DNA of 64,000 nucleotides. Origin: Acorus gramineus. Taxonomy: Eukaryota > Streptophyta > Magnoliopsida > Acorales > Acoraceae. The translations under genes and the position numbers were made by a program. The notes beneath the pieces were generated by a model. It was not told where the DNA came from, made no database searches, and worked only from the letters and a program-made list of their open reading frames with translations. Location of the stretch: positions 12,495,927 through 12,559,926 of the forward strand of contig CM060855.1 in NCBI GenBank assembly GCA_030737835.1, in the 5' to 3' direction. Below, one piece after another: positions 50,901 to 62,944 of this stretch; positions within the stretch are counted from its first letter, which is position 1, and each line of letters begins with the position of its first letter.

Positions 50901-51947
50901 AAAATTATCCAAATTTGATGGGACTTGAATCCAAATATTAAGAGATGTATCAAAGTTTTAGGATAATATACGGATGTTTTTTTTTTATTGGTATAGTATA
51001 AGGATGTTAAGGTACCAGATGCATTGACATACTTAATAAGAGTATATACTTGATTGGAAAAAATAAAAAAATTTATGCGTTCAATACATTCAAGAATATA
51101 TTTCATTTTTTATGAAAGTCACTGAATAAGTATATACATTTTAAAAAAATCAGAACATGTTCGGATTACAGAAATAACTGCATGAACAACTATCTTACAA
51201 AAATAACTGCATGATACAAATAATCTATAAATTTTGAAAATCATATATATCGTCATTTTTATATATCATGATTATAATTCTAATTCTAGTTTGTCAGTCA
51301 TCAACTTTTTCAATACAATATATCAAGTGTGGTTTAAGGCTTAAATTGGTATTATGGCTGCAAGTGGTGCTTTCACATGTATATATATTATGCAAATTAA
51401 GAAAAGAATTTAGGCTTAAAGTTTATCAAGAATCTATAATAATTTTTTTGAATACTTTAAGGTATCTAAGAGTGCCAGTGGTGTTTTAAAAGCTGTTTTT
51501 CAAATCCATTTCCAAACACTACCTTGCTTAACTGTGATTTCCAGTAAATCCAACCTTGATAACATCATCCATGCATCCATCATAGTAAATAAAGCTTAAT
51601 AGACAGAATATACACAACAGCACCCCCTAGATTACTTATGACATGGAAGATTGATGATGCAGTTGTAAGATTTTCCCATGAGCAGAAAATGGAGATTCAA
51701 GGACCATCCTCAGTAATCATGTCTCATAATAAGAGAGGCTGATAGCAGGGGATGGTCTCTGATTCCATTCATTTATTATGGAACACGACTATACAATGCA
51801 TTCGATATCATCGAAATATCAATGTCCATAAGTGAAGAAACAGAGGATGAGTGAAATATATGAGATCTGCAATGGAGCAACAGCATTTCACCTTCAAGAA
51901 GTTTGAGTTTGTTCCCTCTGTCCATCCAAGACTCGACCATCAATTGA
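47961..51947. other. Intergenic region between the 14-3-3 and J-protein genes
   Basis: Holds the 14-3-3 promoter side. Close to the ATG, the leader is a (CT)n/(CA)n-rich stretch on the minus strand, and a T-run lies at 47993-48011 on the plus strand. The rest is A+T-rich DNA, one SINE-like fragment and the J-protein 3' UTR. Nothing else recognised. Confidence 0.5.
50221..50345 (-). mobile_element. Possible tRNA-derived SINE fragment
   Basis: On the minus strand a box-B-like GGGTTCAAACCTGG follows ATAGCAGATGCACC by about 35 bp. No tail or duplication is visible, and it does not fold into a complete tRNA. Confidence 0.35.
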
Positions 51948-54900
51948 TCACCAAACCGAATGTCTAATGCCAAGGCCATTGCATGTCAAGTTAAGGCCCT
52001 TGAATCGATTAAGGTACTCCTGATATTAAATTGGATGAATCAGAAAAGGCTCAAAAAGTTTGAGCATGTTATATCTCATTGCATTCATCTTTCAAGATAG
52101 ACAGGTTCTAAGTCCCGAAACAAAAGGCTATATCTCTCTACACATGAAAATCGTTTAAAGACCATTTCAGGCATTTAAGACAATAAAATTCATAACAAGA
52201 TCACAGGAGTATTGAGAAACACAACAATTCAACAAAGATATTTTAACTGACCATTGGGCATTAGTATTTAAACCTGTCAATCATCTAGAAAAAAAATTTG
52301 TATCCACACAGAATTTGTATCCTAGAAATTAGAAATTATCCAATATTTGAATGTCCAGAGTGAGCATACGAATATCAATGTATCAAACTAAAAACATACC
52401 TGAACCCAACGTATATTATAAAATTATATATTGCTAAAATTTAATTATCTTCATGATTAATCATTATATTGAAAATTTAAATACCCATTGTATTCTCTTT
52501 GTATGATCAATTTTAATTTTCTCATATTTTAATGTCACATGATCTCTCATATTGGTGTTCTTATATAGACATGTAAATTATCCGAAAACTATCCATATCT
52601 GCTTCGAATTTGAATATTATATCCATTTCTGAATGATTTAGGATAGGATATGGATATTAAGGAAGCCAATTCATATCCGATCCGATGACAAGCTTATCAG
52701 TATTGTCTGATCAGTAGGTCGTGGTACCATTATGTATAGGGTGCAATGAAGTCTAGATTGCGAAAATCCCATTTCATCTTCAACCAAATAAGATTGGGAC
52801 TCAAAGGAAATTTCTATGTCGACAGTTGTTTGTAATGATCAGCACATCATAAATTTGAAAGGTAATACATAATTTCCTCGATGGACTTCAAAGTCTGCTA
52901 ATGCTAAATAATTGTAAATTGAAATTTGTTTCATTTTATAACTTATGTCAATATCAGAATAGTAAATAGTAATGCACAAATTGTGTGTGTGGGTGTGCAT
53001 GCGTGCGTGCGTGCATTCGTGTGTGGGTGTGAACCATATACATGTAGGCATGATAGAGTCGAATGTTCTTACATTGAAATCATAATCTTGGACATAAAGA
53101 ACCCCCTTTGCATCATACTCACGCCTCTTGACAGGGTCACTAAGAACTAATAACAAGAGAAAGAAAGTTAACAACAAAATGAGGATAGTTTAATTAATGT
53201 CTAAAAAAACAGACAAACTGAACTAGTTAGATACTGCACACAAGTGCAATGTAACACGAATGCCAACAGCCATCTATATCAATGAAACACAATTATTAAA
53301 GAATCGATTCTTTTGGTGTGTCTATGGCCTTCCATACCTATGCTATTTAACAACATCCAAGTCATTGTAGATCTTCCCCTCCTCCAATACAAGTGAACCT
53401 GGTACACTCGATTGTTCATGGAGTTGCATGCATCCAGCTGTGGCAAATTGAACATGTCCAATCTACAATGATGTTTTCTAAACTTTCTCTTTTGTTTTGG
53501 TGACGAGGAACCCCAACGTTAATGGGCAAAAACACAGACGTACAGTCACCCACAAACCACATGCATCAAATAAGCCCGAGGGGAGGGGGGATGATGACTA
53601 AAAGAAGCCTATATGAAAGATCTAAACAATTCACCTAGAGAAGCGAACAAGATCCAGACACAAAGGTACTCATTCTCAATTTAAAAGATCCTAGACTGTC
53701 CCATTCCATAGATGTTGTTCGTAAAGCTATGACACTTCAATGAGCATATGCCGACTCCATGTCTGTGTTCAACACATATCGGACATGAGACATGGCACGA
53801 CACGCGTTGGACACGTCCCATACACATCTGAAATTCAAAATTATTTTTCTAAATTTCATGAGCGCATCGGACACGATATGGACACACGATACTTACGCGG
53901 GATGATATTGTAATTTATTTATTAATAACTATTGTAAGTTATATGATTACATGAAGCTAAATGATGTTAAAATAGTAATATAATTGATAGTTGAGAATCC
54001 ATTGTTGTTATATCAACTTTCATAGTTTATGTTTGCACTCGTTATTTTCAAATAATCATAAAATAACGTTTATTTATTTATTTATTTATTAATATGTCTT
54101 TATCATATCATCTCCTAATTTTTCAATATTTGTTGTGTCACCATGTCCTTGTTCATGCTCAACAGTTAGTTAACCTGTAACCCCCCCTCTGCCATGCCTC
54201 TCTTGATACTTTCATGTTGGCTAGTTTGGTGTTTAACGAGTCCACCGAACAATTTTCTCTATGATATGCTAGTGTCCAACATCTAAAGAGGGGCACCACA
54301 GATTCAAATAAAGTCAACAGGCACTTAAAACATAAAGGAGTCACTCTATAAGTATGACATAGCAACAAACTTCATCACAACCTCATAGCATTGTCAAAAC
54401 ATAGCAATAAACACCCCACTCCCAAGTGCGCTAAAATCAGCATATGCAGGATTTAAATGACAAAATAATCGTGTATTGAATAAGCAACCCTATTGATCAA
54501 GATTTCTCATGAAGGATGGCATTTTTCATGCAACCAGATTGTTCAACCATTAAAAAATATTCCTAAATTTGCAAACCGGACTTTGGTTAAGTCGGCAAGC
54601 ACCTCCCACCTTTGTGAAAGAGGTCAAAGGATCAAATCCTGGAGATCACCATTTTTCAAAAAAAAAAAAAAAATTGGTCCTAAAATTAACATATTAGACA
54701 TTAAATTAACTGAGTACTCGATTTCATTTACCACTACATAGTGTATGGACGTATGGAATAATAATAATGCACATGAAATTTAAAAAATTGTACCTTTATA
54801 TGCCTCATTTATCTCTTGAAATCTCGAAGTTGCACTGTCCTCATCTTTTCGTTTATCTGGGTGCCATTTCTGCAACAAGTGGACAAGGCAAAACATTTTA

Positions 54901-57900
54901 GAAGATACATATATAAATACGATACATCATGATCTCCCACTGACCAAGGATAGAGTCAAACCAAGGCCAGTCTGATGTAGTTGGATCGAATTGTTTCCTC
55001 TGTGGCATCATAATCAACTTCCAGTATCTTATAGTAATCCTACATAAGAAGAAAATGACTAAATAAGTACTTACTGAATATCGCCCGCATATGTTCATAA
55101 AAAATGGAACACAATATACTAAAATAACTTCATTTGAAGTATGCATTTGAAATTCAGTTGTAAGCACTCAACATAAAACTTTAAATTAATAAAATGTCCT
55201 ACAGACCTATTAACTGATAAAATAATTTTTTGTTTTATGATTCATCTCAACCTTTTTAAGGAAATTCTGTTCATTGAGATATCTCAGAAATCTCTCAATA
55301 TCTGCAAAAGTGGCTCTGGGAAAAACGGAAGAGAAGCTATCATAGTAATCTTGCAAAATTTTAATGGCTTGTTCCCCACATGGTGTGCTGCGCATATGAA
55401 TCACACAATGAATGTATTTTGCAACACAAGAGGTTATATTATGAATGTCCCATAGATTACTCATCTACGTGATCATTCCCTCAACCACGTTCTGTGTCGG
55501 CCTTGCACGGCCTTCCTCTCTTCTGTTTACTTCTCTCCTTATCTTTCAAAGTTCAGATTAATGTACTTCGATGTTTTCTAATGAAATCGATGGTAGTATA
55601 GTCTGCTTTTTCAAAAATAAAAAATAAAAAACATGAGAACACTTAGGGGGTAATCTCATTCCTTCTCAGAAGATGGGTCACCACGTTAGTGGGCTCAGAG
55701 ACACCTTCTATTGTCATAGAAAACCTATGATCGGGTCATAAGGGAATGGGTATAAACATTTTAGGGGTCCTTCCATATTGCGAGGACTTGTTTTAAGTTT
55801 TAAGTTTCTTATATCTTTTTTCCTTTTTTTTATGGAGATTCCTGATCTCCTTTTTCTGGGCCTTCTTTGATTAATAAAATTGCTCCATCCATTTAAAAAA
55901 AAAAAACCGGCAACATAAGTGTACCACAGTTATTGATGTCAATTTAATTTAATCATAATATACATACTTATGCAAATGACGACCTTACTTGAACAGGATC
56001 TGTTCTATAGGCTTGTAATTGCATCCTCTAAAAAAAGGAGTTAGTCAATTTTAATAAGATTCTCCTAAACTTTTCTAAAAAAAAAAACATACTTTTGCAA
56101 ATGCCAGCAAGGATAATTGCCGAACTATAGGAATAAGTTTAAAACCTAGTGTAGAAAAGAAATGAATAAAAAGAACAGGATGGAAGAGGTAACTGTATGG
56201 GGAAAAGAAAGGAAGAACAGTCCATAATTGTAAGATTTCACAGTACAGAGCATGATTATGGTGACAAACCATTGTTATTTGGACGATTGGGCGAGCCTAG
56301 TCAGTGGCCATGCGACTAGCCACCTAGGGGCGCCTAAGCGACACTTAAGTAAATGAGAGTTCTGAAATTGGTGAGTTTATTAATGTTGATTCTTCAATTA
56401 TTCATGCTTTAGGGCAACAAAGCTCCCGGACCCAATGATTTTACTTTGAAATTCTTCCAATATTTTTGGATCATAGTGAAGGCGGATATCATGGAGATGA
56501 TGAACGAATTATTTGAATGTCACCTAGGGCTTTTATCCCACAAAGAATGGTGTGATATTAGAAACTGATTGCCCAATTAGTCTTCTAAATGGTTCCTATA
56601 AGATAATTGCAAAAGTCTGGCCAACCATCTTCGGGGAGTCAAGGCTTGGTGTACTCTAATCAATGAGCTTTCATCCGTGGAAGATCTCTTCTTGACGGGT
56701 TCTTAATTGTTATAGATTGTGTGGCCGAGGGCTGAGGCACATAAAGGCAAGAGGAAGAGCTTCCTTTGTAAGCCGATTGAGATTTCCTTTGGATTAGATT
56801 CATTCACGAGAAGTATTATTCAGGGTATACATGACTCTCATTGATTCCTCAATCTAGAGTCACTTTCTCGAAGGGGTGGAAGGATATCCTCATTCCTTGA
56901 CATGGCCGAGGTGATCAAAGAAGAGATTCAATTCCTTCCCGGGATTCTAGAGGAGACTTGGGAAGCTGGGAAGCGCCTAAAAGAAGGGGATTGAAATAAA
57001 GAGACAGAAAATCTCCTAAACTCTCATCCTAGAAGGTGTGTGGGGTCATCTAGTGGATGAGGAATCAAGCGATCTTCAACGGAACAAGAGTTTAGGTTGA
57101 GAATATGTTGGAGATGACTGAGAGCCTCATCATTGACTTGGGGCATTTCTTCATGGGAGATAATAGAATAGATTTTGGGGGAAGCAGGATGTGCATTGCC
57201 GGTTAAGCTAGGGGTATGGTGGTTGACGGCCCCACTGTGGTACATAACTCTTCTACTGGGCAATTCTCTGTTTTTTTTTGGGAAGCTGCCTGAAGAATAC
57301 AAAAGCAAATAACAAAAAACCACTTTCAGATCGGATAATAGAAAAGGTGACTATTAAAAACCCACCTCTAATCTCACAAACAAGGCTACTCCTCAATAAC
57401 AAGAAAATCCACTCACACCCACACAAAATCTACCCCGATCTTGAAAGAGCCGCTTTATCATCTCCCACACGTATTCTACGTGAGCCTTTTCCCTCCGAAA
57501 GCGCAGATGCTTGTGGGTAATCCACAATGCCCAAGCCATCGCCGGAATTAGGGATTGAGGGATCTCGGCCTTCGTGCTCCGGTCTCCCTCTTCATCTTCC
57601 TCTCCGCCTCCCAGATCTCATCCAAAGTAAGTTTTATGCGCATTGACTAAAGAAAATATTGTTTGAATGACAAAATCTATGCAGCAGCTCAAAGGAAAAA
57701 CAAGTTTCAAAATCTACTGTGATAATAAAGTCATTCATTTGTTTATAAGAAGATATTCACCACAACATGGGACCTTCAGAAAGAATTTGAGCCCCCCACT
57801 TCCATTCTCTCTTTCCAATTCTCAGAAAGAAAAGTGGACACACAAACACACAGGAGATGAGCTAAGTAACCATTAAAAGAAGAAACTTTGCACATCTCTG

Positions 57901-58203
57901 ATACCCAAGCAGAGTGACTGTGCAAGTCTACTGGAAAACCAATAAAACATTCCTCTTAAAAGTGTCAATCCTCTTGTTTAAAAATATGCTCTACTCCTTC
58001 AATACAAAACCGCATATCAACAGATAATCAATAAATCCTTTTTGATGTTCCTCACAAAAATCAGGCATCACCACCCTAAATCGTTGTAACTAACCCTTAA
58101 GAATCCACTCATAACAAGAGCCCAACCAAACATTTCTCTGCTTCTCCTATCCATCATCTAGTGATGATAACCGACCTTCCTCTGCTTCATATTTCATTTC
58201 AAC

Positions 58204-58238
<35 letters not shown>

Positions 58239-58335
58239 TGGGTTTGGATAAAAGGGAGAGGAAATCGAAGTCGAAATCGAAGGAGGTCTCGCTTTCCTCT
58301 ACTTCTTCTTCCTCCTCTAATTCTTCCCACGACAT
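51948..58335 (-). CDS. Small J-domain (DnaJ-like) co-chaperone, 5 exons, 132 aa
   Basis: Exons in transcript order: 58237-58335, 54962-55039, 54794-54869, 53073-53146 and 51948-52019, joining to 399 nt ending TGA. The ATG at 58335 is the first in frame; the codon 15 nt upstream is GTG. Residues 1-33 are acidic (runs of Glu, alternating Asp-Phe). The J-domain starts at KDYYKILEVDYDATEETIR, has the Hsp70-activating HPD in LKWHPDKRK, and continues to VLSDPVKRREYD. The tail EYLNRFKGLNLTCNGLGI is typical of a plant type-III J-protein family. Here the protein stops seven codons later in sequence close to RHSVW, whereas relatives I know usually continue about 10 residues more. J-proteins stimulate Hsp70 ATPase activity; the specific partner is unknown. 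Intron 1 (3.2 kb) holds opposed LINE remnants, and its donor abuts a (TC)n tract. Confidence 0.88.
52980..53031. repeat. (GT)n / (GCGT)n degenerate microsatellite
   Basis: TGTGTGTGGGTGTGCATGCG, then GTGC units, just inside J-protein intron 4 downstream of the exon ending at 53073. Confidence 0.8.
53725..54170. repeat. GTGTCCGTGTCC repeat family, copy 2 (J-protein intron 3)
   Basis: Collinear with 39763-40235: an ACACTTCAATGAGCAT start, GTTCAACACATATCGGACAT, the same middle (TGATAGTTGA..., TTATTTATTTATTTATT) and an ACCATGTCCTTGTTCATGCTC end. Same orientation as copy 1. Confidence 0.6.
54584..54675 (+). mobile_element. tRNA-derived SINE-like element
   Basis: It has a box-A-like TTGGTTAAGTCGGCAAG and a box-B-like GGATCAAATCC about 35 bp apart, followed by an A-run (54657-54673). 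TCCTAAATTT before and TCCTAAAATT after are near-duplicates. It lies in intron 3 of the J-protein gene. Confidence 0.55.
55235..55464 (-). other. Unassigned open segment inside the J-protein intron 1
   Basis: About 75 open codons on the gene's own strand, containing CGEQAIKILQDYYDSFSSVF and ATFADIERFLRYLNEQNF. The composition is protein-like (amphipathic helices) and unlike the low-complexity ORFs nearby. It is not in the reconstructed transcript, where exon 1 joins directly to the J-domain exon in phase 0. It may be a captured or retroposed gene fragment or an alternative exon. Family not recognised. Confidence 0.25.
55600..55912 (+). mobile_element. Probable LINE 3' UTR with A-tail
   Basis: It ends TTGATTAATAAAATTGCTCC, then ATCCATTTAAAAAAAAAA near 55895-55907, a typical LINE 3' end. 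A second A-rich tract at 55613-55631 suggests an older insertion immediately upstream. No coding part recognised. Confidence 0.4.
56405..57190 (+). mobile_element. LINE remnant with reverse-transcriptase core, in J-protein intron 1
   Basis: The degenerate reading GNKAPGPNDFTLKFFQYFW, IVKADIMEMMNELF and AFIRGRSLLDGFLI matches conserved blocks of LINE reverse transcriptase, followed by ORF2 C-terminal-like pieces (IFNGTRV...ENMLEMTESL). Many stops and frameshifts. Confidence 0.7.
57268..57660 (-). mobile_element. LINE 3' end, minus strand, abutting the plus-strand LINE remnant
   Basis: The minus strand encodes AMAWALWITHKHLRFRREKA and VEYVWEMIKRLFQDRGRFCV, close to the copy at 30815. The T-run at 57270-57278 is its A-tail read in reverse. 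It meets the preceding remnant tail to tail. Confidence 0.7.
58203..58235. repeat. (AG)n microsatellite at the J-protein intron 1 donor
   Basis: About 14 AG units. On the gene's strand this is (TC)n beginning right after the GT of the donor site. Confidence 0.95.
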
Positions 58336-59883
58336 TCTCGGCTTCGACACTTTGTGGTCGCATTGGTTCCCTCAACTTCACTCATATATAAGATTCACGT
58401 ATTGGGTGGCTGAGATGCTGTGATTGTACACGTGTTCATGTGTTGGCCACCGATGTCATGCTCTCTCATCTGAGATTTTTTTTTAAGCACTTTTACATTC
58501 GGTCCAAATGCAGTCAAGATATACTTTCGTAATGTATACTCACGTAGTCACGTACAGTTTGTTATAATTTTTTTTTTATATTTTTATAAATGATACATTC
58601 AATTCATTAGAGTATATATTTTATAAATATGCGTAAGTTCTTTTATCACCCCTACTCAACTATAGTTAGTTTTTTAATCAAGAAGTAGAAATGACAAAAA
58701 TAACATTAACATATAATATTTTTTGTCCTAATGTAAATAATTAAATATAATAATCTAATTAATTTTATGTTCTTTCTAAATCAATCATGAAATCATTCAA
58801 CATTATCCCTTCTTTCCTTTTTCTTCCAATCAAGATCTAATTTTTTAAAAAATTTGTATTTTGTAATATATATTATTAATTGTTCTCAAAATAATTTTTT
58901 TTTATTAATGTAAGTATTAGTAATTATTATATATTTGCTAATAAATAGTTTGTATGATTAATTTTTATGTTTTTGGATTTTAGATGAAATTTATCATTTT
59001 CATGTTAAAATTAATTTTTTTATATAATTATTATATTTGGTAAGGTTAAATATGCAAAATAAATAAATAAAGATAATTTAGTCTTTTCTCCAAGACTTTA
59101 ACGGTTTTAAAATTTGGATGGAATCATGGAAGTTAACTAGGATGGTAATATGCATAAGTTCTACATATTTCAATGGTATAAAAATAAATAGGTTATTTGG
59201 AGTGGTATAAAATTAAATAGCATGTTTTTGGATGGTATACATGCAAAAAACACTATTTTTTTTTTAATTTTATATTCTAAATAAATTTTGGATTAATTGA
59301 ATCTATAATTCAACTGTTAGATTTTTTTTGTATAATTGTTAGAGGAATGAGTATAAATAGACTTAATTAGTTTACAAGTTAGTTTAAAGAAAATAATATA
59401 TAACAATGGAAGATATTTTTGAAAATGGAAGATATAGAAAAATTTTAAGATCATCTCAAGCAAAATCTTAGTAAATATTCTAATGGATGATTATTTTTTT
59501 TAATTGCAAATTATTTTTCAAATTTCAGATAAATTCTATTTATAAAATTTATATTCTATGTGTTTGACTGATTTTCTTGAAGTTCAAACATACAAATGAA
59601 AATTAAATGCATATAATTTCTGTCCAAATTAACTTAACCGTGATTCGAGTAGTTTTTAAGAAATCCTGGCGCTTCTCTAAAACTTATATAAATGGAGTTT
59701 GTAGGTGATAAAATCATATGCTCTAGGTCTAAAACATGAATGTTTTAGACCTGGATGAAATTTTGGAGTTTATGGGGCCTTAGATCAATTTAACTAGTAA
59801 AATTTAATATACGGGTTCTTGATCAAATCATCATGGGCTATCCTTGATTTTATTTTCAGAAGCTCACTCGATTGAATCATGGT
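58336..59883. other. Gene-free stretch upstream of the J-protein gene
   Basis: The first few hundred bases must contain the J-protein promoter; no element can be singled out. The rest is very A+T-rich without a recognisable feature. Confidence 0.5.
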
Positions 59884-59901
59884 AAAGATTTTCCATGAAT
59901 G

Positions 59902-60270
59902 TTACAGCTGGTCGTCCCTGTAGCTTCTTGGGCTCTGTGACTTGTGAGGAACCATTGCATTTTTCGGAGTTCGAGGGTGTATTCAGAAAAAATTTGGGAG
60001 TCGGCCTTATGTTTTATCAAACATTGGGATGTTGCTTGTGCGGGGGGTGGGGGCTCTGGTATAAGTGTATAACCTTTTCAGGGGGTCACCTCACAATCAT
60101 ACAGTAAATCAAAGTGGATCGTTCTCAGGGATTTCATAAATATCTCTTCTATCTAATTCCCTCTTTTTTTGGTATTGTTCTTTTATTTTATTTTCTTTTG
60201 TATGCTTTGGGTATTATCTTCCTTCTAACAATAAAATTGAGTAGCTGTCTACCATTTCTCTATAAAAAAA
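59902..60270 (+). mobile_element. 5'-truncated LINE-like insert with 15-18-bp duplication
   Basis: Flanked by AAAGATTTTCCATGAATG at 59884-59901 and 60271-60288. The body carries an ORF2-end-like segment, then a 3' UTR (TATGCTTTGGGTATTATC, AATAAAATTGAG) and an A-tail merging with the duplication. Only about 370 bp of the element is present. Confidence 0.82.
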
Positions 60271-60288
60271 AAAGATTTTCCATGAATG

Positions 60289-62063
60289 GTAAAATTTAAC
60301 TTGGAATCCTTTTCCAGCATCTAAAACTGGAGTACATTAATAATAACACTGTAAAACTCGCTTGGTGTTTGTTATAAACTATGTTTTATAATAAAAGTTA
60401 TATTTGGATATAACTACAAAACTTTGATTCACAATCAATTTATTCAACACTCAATTCGTTTCCATTTAAGACCCTCCCAGCCAAAAAAGCAATGTAATTC
60501 TCAAAACTCAGATTTTTTTTTCCAGAAGTGTATAAACCATGTTTCAGAGTAAAATATATATTTTAATGAATATATATAATGTTCATCTCGTTAGCTATCA
60601 TTCAGAAAAATCAAACTATGCGTGAAATTGTGTACAACATCATCCATTATTTATTGGCTTTTCTCATTTCACATCAAAAGAGGTCACATGAAAGAGTTGG
60701 TGTGACAAAAGGTCACCTGTTGTTCAAAATTAGATTAAGTGGGGCTAGCTAGTCCCCACAGGCATTGACTTGTGGTTCCAACAATTTTATGATTGCTCCT
60801 TCTTTGTGTTTTTGAACTGCAAGGATTCAAATTTGTATGGTGACCTACCCATCTCATTGTCCTAAGATTGAACTTGTCTCATTGACAATGAATCTATTAT
60901 TATTAAATAATGGTGTCATTCTGTTTTTCATGGAAAATGACATTTTTTTTGGGAGAGGGAGAGGATGTGTTATGGCTAGTTTACTTGTTGAAATGGTTTG
61001 CTTGTCCCATACACATCCTAAGATATATAGTTGATGACAGTATACGTGCGCAGAAAGAGACCTTAAATATTGATTACTCATCAACTTGGTTTAGATGCCC
61101 TCTTCATTTATTTTTATAATAAATATTTGTTGTGTTCTTTTGAATAATGTTCTCCAGAGCATCTAAATTGTGAGAAAGCAAAAACTAAACAAACATGAAA
61201 TAATAATAAAGTTGATTAAATGCGTAATTTCCCATTTGTTTAGCTGTGCTCAAATATTTGAACACATCATAAGCTATTTTGGCCGCCAAATTGCTTGAGA
61301 TGATTGCAAATCTTATGCCAATTTTTTTGCACTCTTAAATCAATGTTTAGGAAACTTAAGTCGTGGAGTTAATTAAGAGTTGTCCAACCCTAAAATATGT
61401 GATTTTGGTGCTTATTAGTTGTAACCAAAACATAAACCCTCTCACCCAGCGATTATTTATTACGGAAATGAAAAAAAAAAAAAGGCGAAGGCGGTTGACC
61501 AAGAAAGAAATTGTGTGTTTAAATGAGGGGTAATTTAGTATTTTACTTTTTTAACATTTTCTAAATGTCAAACAGCTAGCCAATCAAAACATGACACCTA
61601 ATGAGGCTTAAAACATGGGGTCCATATAGCAAGACTCAATTTATTACTATACCTCAATTAGTTATGCATACTTGTACCTTGTTCATCTCTCATGTTAACG
61701 AATGTAACAATCATTCAACTAAATAATTACAATGAACAACTCAGAAAGTATAAAGAAAATAAATGTATGGTTAAGAAGGTTTAGATATGTTTTGGTTTGT
61801 ATTTGTATTTGTATTTCCAACACTTACATAGTTGTTGAATTCTTATTAAGATTTTATAAGTATTTTATGATGACCAAACTAATTACAACTTGTATAATTG
61901 TTATGACAACTCGAATTGAATAGCAATCAATTCTCTAACTCAATATTCAACATTTTTGAAGCTAAAAATTCATACTGGTCATATTAAAGATAAGATAAAT
62001 TAAATAAACTAGGATTCTTTGACTTTATTGTTAATAAAATTACAAGGTCCACCATTTAAATAA
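60289..62063. other. Gene-free stretch
   Basis: A+T-rich with short ORFs of no recognisable family. Nothing supported. Confidence 0.5.
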
Positions 62064-62944
62064 AGGGAAAAATTCATATAACCCCCTGCAATTTTCATAA
62101 ATCCATATAACCCCCTGTAATCACCCATCTATATCCATAAAACCCCCTTCGTCTGCCTTCTGTCCGTCTGGTTAATTGGGCAGGGGGTTATATGGATTTA
62201 TGACAGATTACAGGGGGTTATATGGATTTTTCTCTCTTTTTTTATTTTCTTTATATGTGGTTTAAAAATTGAGTTGTTTAACATTTACTTTTGAATTTTT
62301 TTCAAGATATCATGTACCTTTAATTTTAATAAAAGAAAAAGAATTATTCAAATCATAAACACATACAACTATACAAGATCACTCACCAAAGAGATAGAAG
62401 TAAAAGAGAATGAATTTTGTAATAAAAAGTGTATAACATCAACCAACAAAATTTCAAAAATGCGAATTATATTTTTTATTAAATTTTGGGGCACCTCTTG
62501 TGTTGGTGTCATGAGTGAATTTTGTTGGGGATAAACTGTACGTGGAGAAGTAGTTTTGGGTTATTTTTTTAAATACCAAAAGATAAAAGTATATATCTCT
62601 TTTACTTCTATCTCTTTGGTGGGTGATCTTGTATGTATTTATGATCTGAATAACCTTTTTTCTTTTATTAAAATTAAAGGTGCGTGGTATCTTGAAAAAA
62701 AATTCAAAAGTAAATGTTAAACAGCTCAATTTTTAAACTACATGTAAAGAAAATAAATAAATAAATAAAATGAGAAAAATCCATATAACCCCCTGCCCCG
62801 TTAAACAAATGGACGGAAGGCAGACAGAGGGGGTTTTATAGATATAGAGGGGTGATTACAGGGGTTTATATGGATTTATAAAAATTATAAGGGATTATAT
62901 GGATTTAGGCCAGATTAGGGGGGGTTATATGAATTTTTTCCTTA
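62064..62944. mobile_element. Large palindrome with LINE tail and CCATATAACCCCC repeats in both arms
   Basis: Left arm about 62064-62406, right arm about 62597-62944. The outer parts hold AAATCCATATAACCCCCTG motifs in both orientations (each outer part is itself a small inverted repeat of about 165 bp). Inside them lie inverted copies of the 3' end of the LINE seen at 3772-3984 (TGCGTGGTATCTTGAAAAAA-type tail). The loop is about 190 bp. Confidence 0.75.

Noticed and set aside
58336-58350. Start of the J-protein five codons upstream
   Set aside because: The codon there is GTG; the first in-frame ATG is at 58335.
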